In this document: one piece after another, positions 40,839 through 50,600 of the stretch
How positions within the stretch are numbered: position 1 is the first letter of the stretch
How the letters are laid out: every line of letters begins with the position of its first letter
Assembly: GCA_964510515.1 (NCBI GenBank)
Contig: CAZEAU010000002.1
Span: forward strand, 1 to 64,000
Length of the DNA stretch: 64,000 nucleotides
Direction of reading: 5' to 3'
Origin: SURF-21 sp964510515
GTDB lineage: Bacteria > Actinomycetota > Geothermincolia > Geothermincolales > RBG-13-55-18
Notes under the pieces: model-generated
The model's input: the letters and a program-made list of their open reading frames with translations, nothing else
The model's database searches: none
What the model was told of the DNA's origin: nothing
Position numbers and translations under genes: made by a program

Positions 40839-42220
40839 TGGGCATGCGCATACCGGTGACGCGCATACTCAGCGAGTGGGTGGAGGGCCTGCGCTTCGAG
40901 GACATCCCGGCGCTGACGGTGAAGTGCGCCAAGGAACAGGTGATCGGCATCGTCGCCGCCATGTATGCGGGGAGCCGCAGCGAGGCCTGCCGGCCCCTCC
41001 ATGCGGCCCTGCGCGACTGGGGCGACCGCGAGGAATCCAGCGTCGTGGGGACGGACCTGAAGAGCAGCATGCGCCATGCCGGCATGGCCAACGCCTTCGC
41101 CGCGCAGATCCTGGAATGGGAGGACTACCTCCTCTCCCAGCACACCGGGGCCTCCACCGTCCCTTGCGCCCTGGCCGTGGCCGAGGCGGTGGGAGCGAGC
41201 GGCCGGGAACTCCTCACCGCCCTGGTGGCGGGAAACGAGGTGAGCGGCCGCACCGGCCAGGCCTATATCAAGAGCCGCCTGTACACCAACTCCTGCCCCA
41301 ACCATCAGATCGACGCGGCCCTGGTGGCGGGGAAGCTGCTTCGCCTGGACCGCGACGGCCTCATGGACGCCGTGGGCATCTCCTGCTTCCCGCCCATGGC
41401 GCAGTGTTTCGCGGCATGGTTCTCGCCCAGCAAGGGGATGGTCACGGGGGCCCCGGTGCACGCCGGCATCACCGCCGCCTCCCTTGCCGCCCACGGCTGC
41501 AAGGGATTCCGGGGCATCATCGAGCACCCCGACGGTTTCTCCAACGCCCTCTTCGAGCGCTACGACCTGGAGGTGATGGTGGCGGGACTGGGGGAGGACT
41601 GGCGCACCGACACCCATTCCCCCAAGCTCTACCCGTGCTGCGGCTGGCTGGATGCCCTGATCGATTCGGCCCTGGACTTGCTGCGCGAGAACGCCTTAGG
41701 CTGGCGCGACATCGAGGAGGTGCTGGTGCGCTGCCCCACGGTGACCACCCTGCTCAACAAGCCGGTGGACGAGCTCACGGCCCTCATCGCGGAGATCGCG
41801 GCCAGCGACTACCTCACCTGCACCCCGCTCTTCTTCAACTCCACCTACCCGCTGGCGGCGGCCATCGTGGACGGAGAGCTCACCGAGGCCCAGTTCAGCA
41901 AGGAGAGGATGGTGGACCCGGAGCTGCACTCCTTCTTCGCGCGCATCCGCTTCACCGCCGATCCCTTCCTGGACGTGAAGGAGATGGACGAGGGCGTCAA
42001 CGCCGGGGAGGTGACCCTGCGCTTGAAAGGCGGCAGGAGCTTCAGCCGCTTCACCGAGGCCATGCGCGGGTCTTACAAGAACCCCATCGATATCGGCGAG
42101 AAGCTCTACGTGTGCACGCGCGATATATTGGACGATGCGCGGCGCAAGGAACTGGTGGACGCGGCCATGGGCATGGAGGCCATCGGCGACATACGCGAGT
42201 TCACGGCGCTGCTGTCCTAG
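40838..42220 (+). CDS. MmgE/PrpD-family protein (2-methylcitrate-dehydratase-like)
   Basis: Protein of 460 residues with the two-domain MmgE/PrpD layout. The helical N-terminal domain has GMANAFAAQILEWEDYLLSQ (usually a D-D/H motif) and ALVAGNEVSGRTGQAY; the C-terminal domain has LYPCCGWLDALIDSALDL. Known members dehydrate 2-methylcitrate, isomerise cis-aconitate or act on itaconate-like acids. No prpB or prpC is nearby, and the partner is an SCP2-like protein, so propionate catabolism is not supported by context. Length is normal for the family. Confidence 0.85.
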   Translation: MGMRIPVTRILSEWVEGLRFEDIPALTVKCAKEQVIGIVAAMYAGSRSEACRPLHAALRDWGDREESSVVGTDLKSSMRHAGMANAFAAQILEWEDYLLSQHTGASTVPCALAVAEAVGASGRELLTALVAGNEVSGRTGQAYIKSRLYTNSCPNHQIDAALVAGKLLRLDRDGLMDAVGISCFPPMAQCFAAWFSPSKGMVTGAPVHAGITAASLAAHGCKGFRGIIEHPDGFSNALFERYDLEVMVAGLGEDWRTDTHSPKLYPCCGWLDALIDSALDLLRENALGWRDIEEVLVRCPTVTTLLNKPVDELTALIAEIAASDYLTCTPLFFNSTYPLAAAIVDGELTEAQFSKERMVDPELHSFFARIRFTADPFLDVKEMDEGVNAGEVTLRLKGGRSFSRFTEAMRGSYKNPIDIGEKLYVCTRDILDDARRKELVDAAMGMEAIGDIREFTALLS

Positions 42221-42361
42221 GGGGCGGGCCGGCATGGGGGCCGGTTCGCGGCTCCAGCCTTATGCCCGGGGTTCCGATACATGCAAAATAGGGCGCTCCG
42301 GGGGGAGCATCCCCCCGGGAATGCGCCGGGCAAGATGAGGCGACGTCGTGGAGGCGGTGCC

Positions 42362-45011
42362 GTGTCCGCTGCAAAGAGACGCTGTTCCCTGGCGACCCTG
42401 GCTCTCGTTTTGGGCTTTTACCTGCTCTTTGGGGCGGCTCCGTATGCCCTGGGCGCAGAGAAGGGGGCGGGAGAGGCCCCGGGCACGGCCCTCGGGGCAT
42501 GCGGCGCAAGCGAGCCGGCGTACGTCCCGGGGGAGCTGATAGTGCGGCTGGAGGCCTTCGCGGGCAGCGGGCAGTTCCTGGAGAGGATAGTCGGCGGGGA
42601 GGTGATACGGGCCGTCCTGGACAGGCTTCTCCTCCCCGATGGGGGCGGGCTGCACCTGCTGCAGCTGGCGCCGGATTTTCCGCTGGAGGTGATGGCCGAG
42701 AGCCTCTCCGTCCTCCCCTTCGTGCAATACGCGGAGCCCAACTACATCAGCCGTTTATCCTACTCGCCCAACGACCCCGGCCTCTCCTCGCAGTGGGGGC
42801 TCAAGAACACGGGGCAGACGATTCAGGGCTCCGCGGGAACCCCGGGGGCCGACATCGACGCGGTGAGGGCATGGGACATGGAGCGCGGGCAGAGCAACCC
42901 GGTCACGGTGGCGGTGATCGATTCGGGCATCGACCTCGCGCACCCCGACCTCGCGGGCAAGCTGTGGGTGAACAGGGGCGAGATACCCGGCAACGGCATC
43001 GACGACGACGGCAACGGCTATGTCGACGATTATCACGGGTACAACTGGGCGGGAACCTCGCAGCTGGAAGCGCGCTATGCCTTCAGGTTCGGGGATCATA
43101 GCGCCTCGCGGCACCTGGCGCAATCCCTGCGGGGGAGCGGCGCGGACCTCGACTACCTGACGATAAAGCTGGGCAAGATGCAAAGCCCCACGCAGCCCGT
43201 CTTCGTGAGCCTGCGCACGCGCCTCTCCGGGCCCGCTATCGCCGCCTGGGTCATCTATCCGGAGGACCTGCCCCTCCTCCCCCACCCTTTTTCCCGCCTC
43301 TTCCGCTGTCAGCTCTCCGCGCCGCTGAGGCTCGCTGCGGGCAGCGCCTGCTATATCTGCCTGGATACCGAGCAGAGCGACGCGGAGAACCACTACCTGG
43401 TGCACGGCACCGACAACAGCTATGCCGAAGGGCAGGTGTATGTTCACAACGGCTCCTCCTGGTACGAGCGCCCACAATACGACCTGTACTTCGAGACCAG
43501 CCCCAACCATGTTCCGCGGGACGATAACGGCCATGGCACGCATTGCGCGGGCATCGTCGGGGCGGAGACGAATAACGCGGTGGGGGTGGCGGGCGTCTCC
43601 CCGGGGGCGAGGATTATGCCCCTCAAGGCCGGGGATTGCGCGGGCTATCTGCAGCACTGGTGGATAGTGCAGGCCATCTGGTATGCCTGCGATAACGGCG
43701 CCGACATCATCAGCATGAGCTTCGGGGGCGAGTCCTCGACGGCCCTCGAGGAGGCGGTGGAATACGCGCGTTCGCGGGCCGTGACCATGTTCGCGGCGGC
43801 GGGCAACAACGGCGACGAAACGGTCAGCTACCCCGCCGGTTATGACGGCGTCATCGCGGTGGCGGCGACGGACAACCGCGACGCCCGCTCGGCGTCGTCG
43901 AACCACAACGACAAGGTGGATGTGGCGGCGCCGGGCGTGGACATATATTCGACCGTGCCCACCTACGCGGCCAACACCACCATCAAGGGCTATCCTCTCG
44001 ACTACGCCTTTCTCTCGGGGACCTCCATGGCCTGCCCCATGGCGGCCGGACTGGGGGCGCTAATCCTGTCCCGCAACCCCGTTCTCTCCCCCGGGCAGGT
44101 CAAGCAGGTGATAGCGGAGAGCGCGGACGATAAGGGCTCCCCGGGGTGGGACCCCCATTACGGACACGGGCGCATCAACGCCTACCGGGCCCTGCTGAAC
44201 ACGCCGCCCGCCTACAGGGTATCGGCCTCCGTCTCGGGGGGACACGGCTCGGTCTCGCCCGCCAGCCAGATGGTGAGCCGGGGGGGGTCGGCGTCGATAG
44301 ACATCTCCCCCCAGGACGGCTATGGCGTAAAGAGCATCACGGACAACGGCATCCCCAAGGCCGTTTCCAACCCCTATGTCATCACCGGGCTGAACGAAGA
44401 CCACGAGGTGGTCGTGACCTTCGAGGAGGCGGCCGGGCCCTGCTATCTCTACTTCGCCGAGGGCTACACCGGCGAGGGCTTCGAGGAGTGGCTGTGCCTG
44501 ATGAACCCCGGCGNNNNNNNNNNNNNNNNNNNNNNNNNNNNNNNNNNNNNNNNNNNNNNNNNNNNNNNNNNNNNNNNNNNNNNNNNNNNNNNNNNNNNNN
44601 NNNNNNNNNNNNNCCATCGTGGCCGAAAGGCCCATGTACTTCTGCTACAAGGGCAAGTGGGCGGGGGGACACGCGGTCATGGGGGCGGCCGCCCCTCAGG
44701 AGACGTTCTACTTCGCTGAGGGCTACACCGGCGAGGGCTTCGAGGAGTGGCTGTGCCTGATGAACCCCGGCGCGTCGCCCACCACGGCCCATATCACCTA
44801 CATGTTCGAGGACGGCAGCACCCAGGGACAGGAGCTGCCCATCGGAGCCAACTCCCGCGCGACGGTGGACGTGAACGCCGTGGTGGGGGCGGGCGTAAAC
44901 GTCTCCGTGGCCATCAGCGCCGACTCCCCCATCGTGGCCGAAAGGCCCATGTACTTCTGCTACAAGGGCAAGTGGGCGGGGGGGCACGCGGTCATGGGCC
45001 ATACCCAGTAG
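42362..45011 (+). CDS. Secreted subtilisin-like (S8) protease with inserted domain and C-terminal surface repeats; contains assembly gap
   Basis: The chosen GTG at 42362 has GGAGG 7 bases upstream and gives an immediate signal peptide (CSLATLALVLGFYLLFGAAP); an ATG at 42281 is in frame but lacks a good site. A propeptide follows (GELIVRLEAF...FVQYAEPNY). The catalytic residues are D187 (AVIDSGIDLAHPDL), H391 (NGHGTHCAG) and S555 (GTSMACPMAAG). About 200 residues separate Asp and His, against about 32 in subtilisin. The insert (LAQSLRGSGADLDYLTIKLG to ERPQYDLYFET) resembles a beta-sandwich. After the protease come an InlB-B-like repeat (YRVSASVSGGHGSVSP) and YFAEGYTGEGFEEWLCLMNPG repeats. The frame changes across the 100-N gap at 44514-44613. 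Confidence 0.9.
44514..44613. other. Assembly gap (100 N) inside subtilase C-terminal repeats
   Basis: Exactly 100 N; both flanks are in the YFAEGYTGEGFEEWLCLMN repeat. The preceding and following coding frames differ, so the true length is not 100. Confidence 0.99.
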
Positions 45012-45017
45012 GCGCCG

Positions 45018-45175
45018 CCCGGCACGGGCGCGCACCCCACCCGGTGGAATGCCCCGCGGGCGCTGCCGCCCCGTCGCCCGGCACGGGCTCGAACTCGACC
45101 CGGCGGAATGCCCCGCGGGCGCTGCCGCCCCGTCGCCCGGCACGGGCGCGCACCCCACCCGGCGCAAGGCGATGA
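45018..45175. repeat. 59-bp tandem repeat after the subtilase gene
   Basis: About 2.7 copies of a 59-bp unit starting CCCGGCACGGGC at 45018, 45077 and 45136. Each contains AATGCCCCGCGGGCGCTGCC except the last, which is cut short. It starts a few bases past the protease stop. Confidence 0.85.
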
Positions 45176-45196
45176 TTCATATCAGGCTGCTTACTG

Positions 45197-45223
45197 TTGT
45201 CAACAATGGGGCATATGTAAGAT
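45197..45223 (+). promoter_or_regulatory. Putative promoter of the CoA-disulfide-reductase-like gene
   Basis: TTGTCA (45197-45202) and TAAGAT (45218-45223), 15 bp apart, in a short AT-rich island. TTGTCAACAA at 45197-45206 is a small inverted repeat over the -35 box and could be an operator. AAGGAGG precedes the ATG at 45279. Confidence 0.4.
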
Positions 45224-45278
45224 TATCGATAGGAGGAAACGCCGCGTGCGGACGAAGCGAGGATAAGGAGGACGGGCG

Positions 45279-46976
45279 ATGGACGGGAAGAGGATCGTGA
45301 TCATCGGCGGGGTAGCGGCGGGAACCAAGGCGGCCGCCAAGGCCCGCCGCCTGGACCAGGATGCGAACATCACCATCATCGAGAGAGGAGAGCACATATC
45401 ATATGCGGGCTGCGGTCTCCCCTATTACATCTCGGGCGTGGTCAAGGAGCGCAACGACCTCATGTCCACCCCCATCGGGGTGCTGCGCGACCCCGCTTTC
45501 TTCAAGGCCGTTAAGGACCTCACCGTGCTTAACTTCCACGAGGCCCTCTCCATTGATCGCGCCAACAAGGAGATCACGGTCAAGGACCTCGCCCGGGAGC
45601 GCACCTATCAGATACCCTACGACAAGCTGATCATCGCCACGGGAAGCGACCCCTTCGTCCCGCCCATCCCCGGCAGCGACATGGAGGGCGTGCACTGCCT
45701 GCAGAAAATTGAGGACGCCGAGGATATACAGGCGGAGCTCGAGCAGAGAAAAGCCAGGGACGTGGTAATCATCGGGGGCGGCCTCATCAGCATCGAGAGC
45801 ACCGAGAACCTGGCGGAGTCGGGCTGCCGGGTGAGCGTGGTGGAGGTCATGCCGCAGATACTCGGCTTCCTCGACGAGGAGATGGCCCTGCTGGTGCAGC
45901 AGCACATGGAGGCCAAGGGCATCAAGGTGGTAACGGGAGAGAAGGTCGAGCGTATCGAGGGAGAGAACGGCCGGGTCAAGGCGGTGGTCACGGAGAAGAA
46001 CACCCTGGCGGCGGATTTCGTCATCGTCGCCGCCGGGGTGCGCCCCAACGTCAAGCTGGCCAGGGAAGCGGGCCTGGACATCGGCAAGACCGGGGCCATC
46101 GCGGTGGACCGGCGCATGGCCACCAACGACCCGGACATCTTCGCGGTGGGGGATTGCGTGGAGAACCGCTGCCTCGTCTGCCAGAAGAACTTCTACGCCT
46201 ATACCCCCCTGGGCTCCACCGCCAACAAGCACGGACGGGTGGCGGCCATCAACGCCTGCGGAGGGGACGAGCATTTCAACGGCATCGTCCAGACCGGCAT
46301 ACTCAAGGTCTTCGACTTCAACGTGGCGCGCGCCGGGCTCACCGAGCGGCAGGCTCGGCAGGAGGAGTTCGAGCCCATGAGCGTGATCACCGCGGGGCCG
46401 GACAAGGCCCATTTCTTCCCCACCGCCATGCCCATCCTCGTCAAGCTGGTGGGCGACCGCAAGAGCGGCAGGCTCCTGGGGGCGCAGATCGTCGGCTCCG
46501 GAGAGGTGGACAAGCGCATCAACGCGGTGGCCACGGCGCTGGCTTTCAACGCCAACGTGGAGGACTTAAGCGACCTCGACCTGGCCTACGCCCCCCCCTA
46601 CTCGCCAGCCATGGACAACCTCATCGACGCCGCCAACTCCCTGCGCAACAAGTTCGAGGGGAAGTACCGCGGCATAGGACCCCTGGAGCTCAGGCGCTGG
46701 CTGGACGAGGGCAAGGACTTCTTCCTGCTCGACCTGCGTTCGCCCGATGAATACGAAGAGTTGCGCATGCCCGGATCCAGCCTGATACCCCTGGGTGCGC
46801 TGCGCCACCGCCTGGACGAGGTGCCCCGAGACCGCACGGTGGTAGCTTTCTGCAAGTCGTCCCTGCGCGCCTACGAGGCGTGGATCATCCTCAAGCATAA
46901 CGGCTACAACGATATCTGGGTGCTGGACGGCGGCCTGGAGGCCTGGCCCTTCGAGAAGCAGGCGGGAAGGGTATAG
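45279..46976 (+). CDS. CoA-disulfide / persulfide reductase with fused rhodanese domain
   Basis: Protein of 565 residues. The FAD domain starts IVIIGGVAAGTKAAAKARRL. The redox Cys is C45 in YAGCGLPYY, the single-Cys signature of CoA-disulfide reductases and NADH-dependent persulfide reductases (Npsr). The NAD domain has VVIIGGGLISIESTENL, and FAVGDCVE marks the second FAD contact. The dimerisation domain is followed, at about 460-560, by a rhodanese domain with catalytic C525 in VVAFCKSSLRAYEA. The fusion is typical of persulfide/polysulfide or CoA-disulfide reduction linked to sulfane-sulfur handling and thiol redox balance. The gene stands alone, with AAGGAGG at the start. Confidence 0.92.
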   Translation: MDGKRIVIIGGVAAGTKAAAKARRLDQDANITIIERGEHISYAGCGLPYYISGVVKERNDLMSTPIGVLRDPAFFKAVKDLTVLNFHEALSIDRANKEITVKDLARERTYQIPYDKLIIATGSDPFVPPIPGSDMEGVHCLQKIEDAEDIQAELEQRKARDVVIIGGGLISIESTENLAESGCRVSVVEVMPQILGFLDEEMALLVQQHMEAKGIKVVTGEKVERIEGENGRVKAVVTEKNTLAADFVIVAAGVRPNVKLAREAGLDIGKTGAIAVDRRMATNDPDIFAVGDCVENRCLVCQKNFYAYTPLGSTANKHGRVAAINACGGDEHFNGIVQTGILKVFDFNVARAGLTERQARQEEFEPMSVITAGPDKAHFFPTAMPILVKLVGDRKSGRLLGAQIVGSGEVDKRINAVATALAFNANVEDLSDLDLAYAPPYSPAMDNLIDAANSLRNKFEGKYRGIGPLELRRWLDEGKDFFLLDLRSPDEYEELRMPGSSLIPLGALRHRLDEVPRDRTVVAFCKSSLRAYEAWIILKHNGYNDIWVLDGGLEAWPFEKQAGRV

Positions 46977-46997
46977 ACCCGGTGGGGGAAGAACAGC

Positions 46998-47146
46998 TTC
47001 CGGCAGGCGGAGGACGGCCATGCGATGCCGCGGGTGCGGGGGATAGTTTCCGGCGGATGGAGGACGGACATGCGATGCCGCGGGTGCGGGGGATAGTTTC
47101 CGGCGGATGGAGGACGGACATGCGATGCCGCGGGTGCGGGGGATAG
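46998..47146 (+). repeat. 50-bp repeat, three copies, carrying a translation start
   Basis: TTCCGGCGGATGGAGGACGG then ACATGCGATGCCGCGGGTGC and GGGGGATAG, in three near-identical 50-bp copies starting at 46998, 47048 and 47098. The first copy has four differences. The ribosome binding site and ATG of the next gene lie in the third copy, so its 5' end has been triplicated. Confidence 0.9.
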
Positions 47147-47394
47147 CCGTGGAATGCCGTAAATGCGGGGCCTGCTGCATCGCTCTTTCCATCTCCTCCC
47201 TCAACAAGCCCGCGGGGGTGAGGTGCGAGCATCTCACCACGGACGACCTCTGCGCCCTGTGGGGCAGGCCGGAGCGGCCCGAGGTGTGTTCGGCCTACCG
47301 CCCCGAACCCCTCTTCTGCGGAGACAGCCGCGAGGAGGCCCTGGGACTCATGCGAGCCATGGAACAGCGTCCCCACCGTGGTCAACCCCGGTAA
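47125..47394 (+). CDS. Small YkgJ-type Cys-cluster protein
   Basis: Protein of 89 residues taking ATG 47125, 11 bases after GGAGG; an ATG at 47107 and a GTG at 47149 are alternatives. It has CRKCGACCIALSI near the start, then KPAGVRCEHLTTDDLCALW, RPEVCSAYRPEPLFC and a short helix. This is the compact YkgJ/UPF0153-like pattern, probably binding a metal through the CxxCxxCC cluster. The last residues (RPHRGQPR) are read from a dispersed element, so the stop codon TAA is supplied by the repeat. Its original end may have been lost. Confidence 0.78.
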   Translation: MPRVRGIAVECRKCGACCIALSISSLNKPAGVRCEHLTTDDLCALWGRPERPEVCSAYRPEPLFCGDSREEALGLMRAMEQRPHRGQPR

Positions 47395-47645
47395 GTGTCC
47401 TTTCTGGGGTCAACCCAGGAAAGTGCCAATACATAGAGTCCTTTCTGGGGTCAACCCAGGAAAGTGCCAAGATAGAGAGCCTTTTCTACGGCGCATGCCG
47501 ACCGCCACGGCGGCTCGGCGGGAGGAAGGGGCCGGCAGCCACCCTGGGCGGACCGTATCGCAATCGCCGCGGGCGGGACTGCACCTAAGCCGCCACGCGG
47601 CCGGCCTTTACGCGCGAACGGCAGCTGCCGCGCCGCAGGAACGCT
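47380..47645. repeat. Dispersed elements and short spacer
   Basis: Element cores near 47382, 47407 and 47447 (GGGGTCAACCCAGGAAAGTG type), the last two as a 40-bp tandem repeat. From 47480 to 47645 is GC-rich sequence with no recognisable feature, ending at the convergent GNAT gene. Confidence 0.75.
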
Positions 47646-48110
47646 TCATCCCCCGCCCGGGTTCGCCTTCTCCAGGTAGATGAAGGTGAGGTCGTCGTTC
47701 ACGACTTCGCGGCGGCATTCCTCGTAGCCTAGCCCGGAATAGAGGCGCAGTGCCCTCTCGCTGAGGTGGCCGGTGAAGAGCTTGAAGCGCACGGCCGCGG
47801 GAAAGCGCGCCTCAACCTCCTGCATCAGGCGCTTCCCTATCCCCCGCCCCTGGCGGTCGGGCCGCACGATGAGGCGACCGATGAGGCAGGCATCTCCCTC
47901 CATGAGGGCGCGCACCGAGCCCACTATCTCCCCCTCCTCCACGGCCTTGAGGACCAGCTGCGTCTCGATGGCCTCCCTCACCTCCCCAGCGGTCTGGGCA
48001 AGAGGGGGGAGCCGCGGATTGCGGTAGAGGCGGCCCTCGGTGGCGTAAGCCGCTTTCTGCAGGGCCAGTATCTTCTCGGCTTCATCCGGAACGGCTATCT
48101 CTATGAACAT
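47646..48110 (-). CDS. GNAT-family N-acetyltransferase
   Basis: Protein of 154 residues with the GNAT fold. The N-terminal strand and helices are DEAEKILALQKAAY, and the acetyl-CoA-binding motif A is LIGRLIVRPDRQGRGIGKRLM (R/Q-x-x-G-x-G/A). The last part is LFTGHLSERALRLYSGLGYEE. It should transfer an acyl group from acyl-CoA to an amine, but the substrate cannot be told. It is alone on the minus strand between repeat-filled regions. Confidence 0.88.
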   Translation of the reverse strand: MFIEIAVPDEAEKILALQKAAYATEGRLYRNPRLPPLAQTAGEVREAIETQLVLKAVEEGEIVGSVRALMEGDACLIGRLIVRPDRQGRGIGKRLMQEVEARFPAAVRFKLFTGHLSERALRLYSGLGYEECRREVVNDDLTFIYLEKANPGGG

Positions 48111-48723
48111 ATCCTGCCGATTATCGCGGCCCCCCGCATCTCGTGGGGCCTCCGCCGGTCATCGTTTTCTTGTTCCACGCCGGCGCCATCCGCACCTTCA
48201 TCGGGGTCGCAATAGAGGCACGGGGCGGGGTTGACCCCGGATGTGCCACGATGTTTGTGTCCCTTTTGAGGGTTGACCCCGAGTGTGCCACCGGGTGTGC
48301 CGCAAAGTGGCACGGGACGAGGTTGACCCCGGGTGTCCCTTTTGAGGGTTGACCCCGGATGTGCCACCCCGGGTGTGCCATAGGTGCCGATGTTTAGTGT
48401 CCCTTTTGAGGGTTGACCCCGGAAGTGCCGCAAAGTGGCACGGGGCGGGGTTGACCCCGGATGTGCCATAATATGTACGGCATCGGCGATGGAGGCATGA
48501 TGGGCACCGGGGAGAGGAGGGCCGGAGAAGAGGCCGCTCTGCTGCCGTGGGGACCGCGGAGAGCCGCTTATCACATCAAGTATATCGGGCATGCGCGCAA
48601 GCGACCTCGACTCGACCGCATCTTCGCTGCCTGCCCAAGGGGAAACTCGGCCCCCGTGCGGGAGGATGTTTTACGCCTCGGCTCCCGGGGATCTGGCGAT
48701 GGGTCAAAGGAGGGTGATTTATC
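48111..48723. repeat. Dispersed elements, then leader of the acyl-CoA synthetase operon
   Basis: Six element cores lie between 48225 and 48465, all in the GGTTGACCCC orientation, with CCTTTTGAGGGTTGACCCCG repeated four times. From 48470 to 48723 there is no gene I can support. AAAGGAGGGTGATTT at 48705-48719 is the ribosome binding site of the synthetase. Confidence 0.8.
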
Positions 48724-50583
48724 ATGCAGGCTGAGAAGACCTTGGGTGGACTGCTGCGGGCCCTGCCGCCTTTCCTGCGCATGGAGGAGACCAAGGGGCT
48801 GGGCAGGACCTTCAAGCAGCAGTGGGGCGGCGGCGCCAACACGGCGAGGATAGCGTGGAGGATAATCAGCGGGGGCCAGGGGCTGCTGAGAAACCTGCGC
48901 GACCTCTCCCGGGTGAAGGTGGGCAAGATCGTGCCCAACTGGGCGCTGGCCATGTGGGAGACCTTCGACGAGCGCGAGGCGGCGGTGGACGAAAGCATAC
49001 GCCTCACCTACACGGACCTCAAGCAGCGGGTGCTCAAGCTGGCCAATGCCCTGCAGGGGCTGGGGGTGAAGCCCAAGGACCGCGTGGCCACCATGATCTT
49101 CAACAGCGCCGCTTTCCTGGAGGTGCTCAACGCCACCAGCCTCATCGGCGCACCCATGCCTTTCGTCAACTGGCACCTCCGGGGCGAGGAGCTGCGCACC
49201 ACCATCAACCTCAGGAAGCCGCGGGTGTTCATCTTCGACGCCGAGCTCACGGCAGAGGTGCTGAAGATAAAGGACGGACTGGAGGGGATAGAGCACTTCG
49301 TGGTGCTGGGCGGCGAGGGGCCGCCTCCCGAGGGCATGCTCTCCTACGAGGAGCTGCTGCAGGGCTATCCGGACGCCATGCCGGAGGTCAATTTCCTCGC
49401 CTCCCTCAACCCCTACACCGGGGGGACCACCGGCGCCCCCAAGAGCTCCAACCTCTACGACAGCCTCAGCTTCGCCCTCTCCGACCTCGCGGAGGCGCCG
49501 CGCGAGAGCTTCGGGAACTTCCTCGCCTACACCTCGCGGGCCTTCAGCTATTTCTACTGGTTCGGGGGCGACCGCATCCGCGACGCGGTGAGCGAGAACA
49601 TCAGGACCCTCGTGGTCACCCCCGTCTATCACGCCGGCACGGCGGCGGGGTGGGCACCGTGCTTCATGCTGGGGGCCACCGGCGTGTTCATGCGCAACTT
49701 CGATCCCGAGGAGTTCCTGCGCCTCATCGAGGAGGAGCGCATCAACTGGTCCTTCGTCGCCCCCACCATCCTGCAGAGGGTGCTGGCCCTGCCGGAGGAG
49801 GTAAAAAAGAGGTACTGGCTGGGCTCGATGCATTCCATCATCTGTGCCGCCGCCCCCTGCCCGCCGCAGGTGAAGCGGGACATCAACGCCCTGTTCATAA
49901 GGCAGGGCGCGTCCGGGCCGGTGTTCAGCGAGTATTACGGCAGCTCGGAGACGGCCATCATCACCATCCTCCTGCCCGAGGACTACATGCAGGACCCGCA
50001 GCGCATCAACAGCGTGGGCAAAGCGCGCTGCGGAGACCTGGGGATATATGTCGAGGAGGAGAGGCGCTGGGCAGGCCCGGGCGAGGTGGGGCGCATCATG
50101 GGGCGCACCGCCTCCACCCTCTCCCTGCGCTACCCCGGCTCCGAGGAGAGGCTGCACGAGTCCCTGCGCATGATCGACGGGGTGGAGTGGTACGACGACG
50201 GCCTCCTGGGCTATACCGACGAGGGCGGCTTTCTATACATCACCGGCAGGGTCAAGGAGATAATCATCTCCGGCGGGGTGAACGTATATCCCCTGGAGAT
50301 AGAGGGGGTGCTCCTGCGCCACCCGGCGGTGTTCGACGCGGCGGTGGTGAGCATGCCCCACCCCGACCTGGGGGAGGTGGCCATGGCCTGCGTGCAGCTG
50401 CACGAGGGCGCGAAGGCGAGCGGGGAGGACATCCTCCTCTTCTGCCGCGAACAGGGGCTGCGCGGCTACACGCTTCCCGCGCAGGTGGAGTTCTTCGACG
50501 AACTCCCCCGCCACATCGACGGCAAGATCATCAAGCGCGAACTGGAGAAACTCTACTGGAAGGACGAGGAAAAACGGGCTTGA
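48724..50583 (+). CDS. AMP-forming acyl-CoA synthetase (bile-acid/fatty-acid type)
   Basis: Protein of 619 residues in the ANL superfamily. Motifs are the P-loop NPYTGGTTGAPKSS (about 233-246), A5 EYYGSSETA (about 404-412), GDL-equivalent DGLLGYTDEGGFLYITGRVK, ISGGVNVYPLEIE, and the C-terminal Lys in DGKIIKREL. The 100-residue N-terminal extension before the AMP-binding core is longer than in the synthetase at 100-1797. It is followed after 17 bp by a thiolase gene, so the pair probably activates and cleaves an acyl chain (beta-oxidation-like), or acts in the reverse direction. Substrate unknown. Confidence 0.91.
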   Translation: MQAEKTLGGLLRALPPFLRMEETKGLGRTFKQQWGGGANTARIAWRIISGGQGLLRNLRDLSRVKVGKIVPNWALAMWETFDEREAAVDESIRLTYTDLKQRVLKLANALQGLGVKPKDRVATMIFNSAAFLEVLNATSLIGAPMPFVNWHLRGEELRTTINLRKPRVFIFDAELTAEVLKIKDGLEGIEHFVVLGGEGPPPEGMLSYEELLQGYPDAMPEVNFLASLNPYTGGTTGAPKSSNLYDSLSFALSDLAEAPRESFGNFLAYTSRAFSYFYWFGGDRIRDAVSENIRTLVVTPVYHAGTAAGWAPCFMLGATGVFMRNFDPEEFLRLIEEERINWSFVAPTILQRVLALPEEVKKRYWLGSMHSIICAAAPCPPQVKRDINALFIRQGASGPVFSEYYGSSETAIITILLPEDYMQDPQRINSVGKARCGDLGIYVEEERRWAGPGEVGRIMGRTASTLSLRYPGSEERLHESLRMIDGVEWYDDGLLGYTDEGGFLYITGRVKEIIISGGVNVYPLEIEGVLLRHPAVFDAAVVSMPHPDLGEVAMACVQLHEGAKASGEDILLFCREQGLRGYTLPAQVEFFDELPRHIDGKIIKRELEKLYWKDEEKRA

Positions 50584-50600
50584 GAGGATAAGGAGGGCAC

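Noticed and set aside
48461..48853. Plus-strand frame of 130 codons before the acyl-CoA synthetase
   Set aside because: It starts in a dispersed element and overlaps the synthetase start in another frame; no recognisable features.
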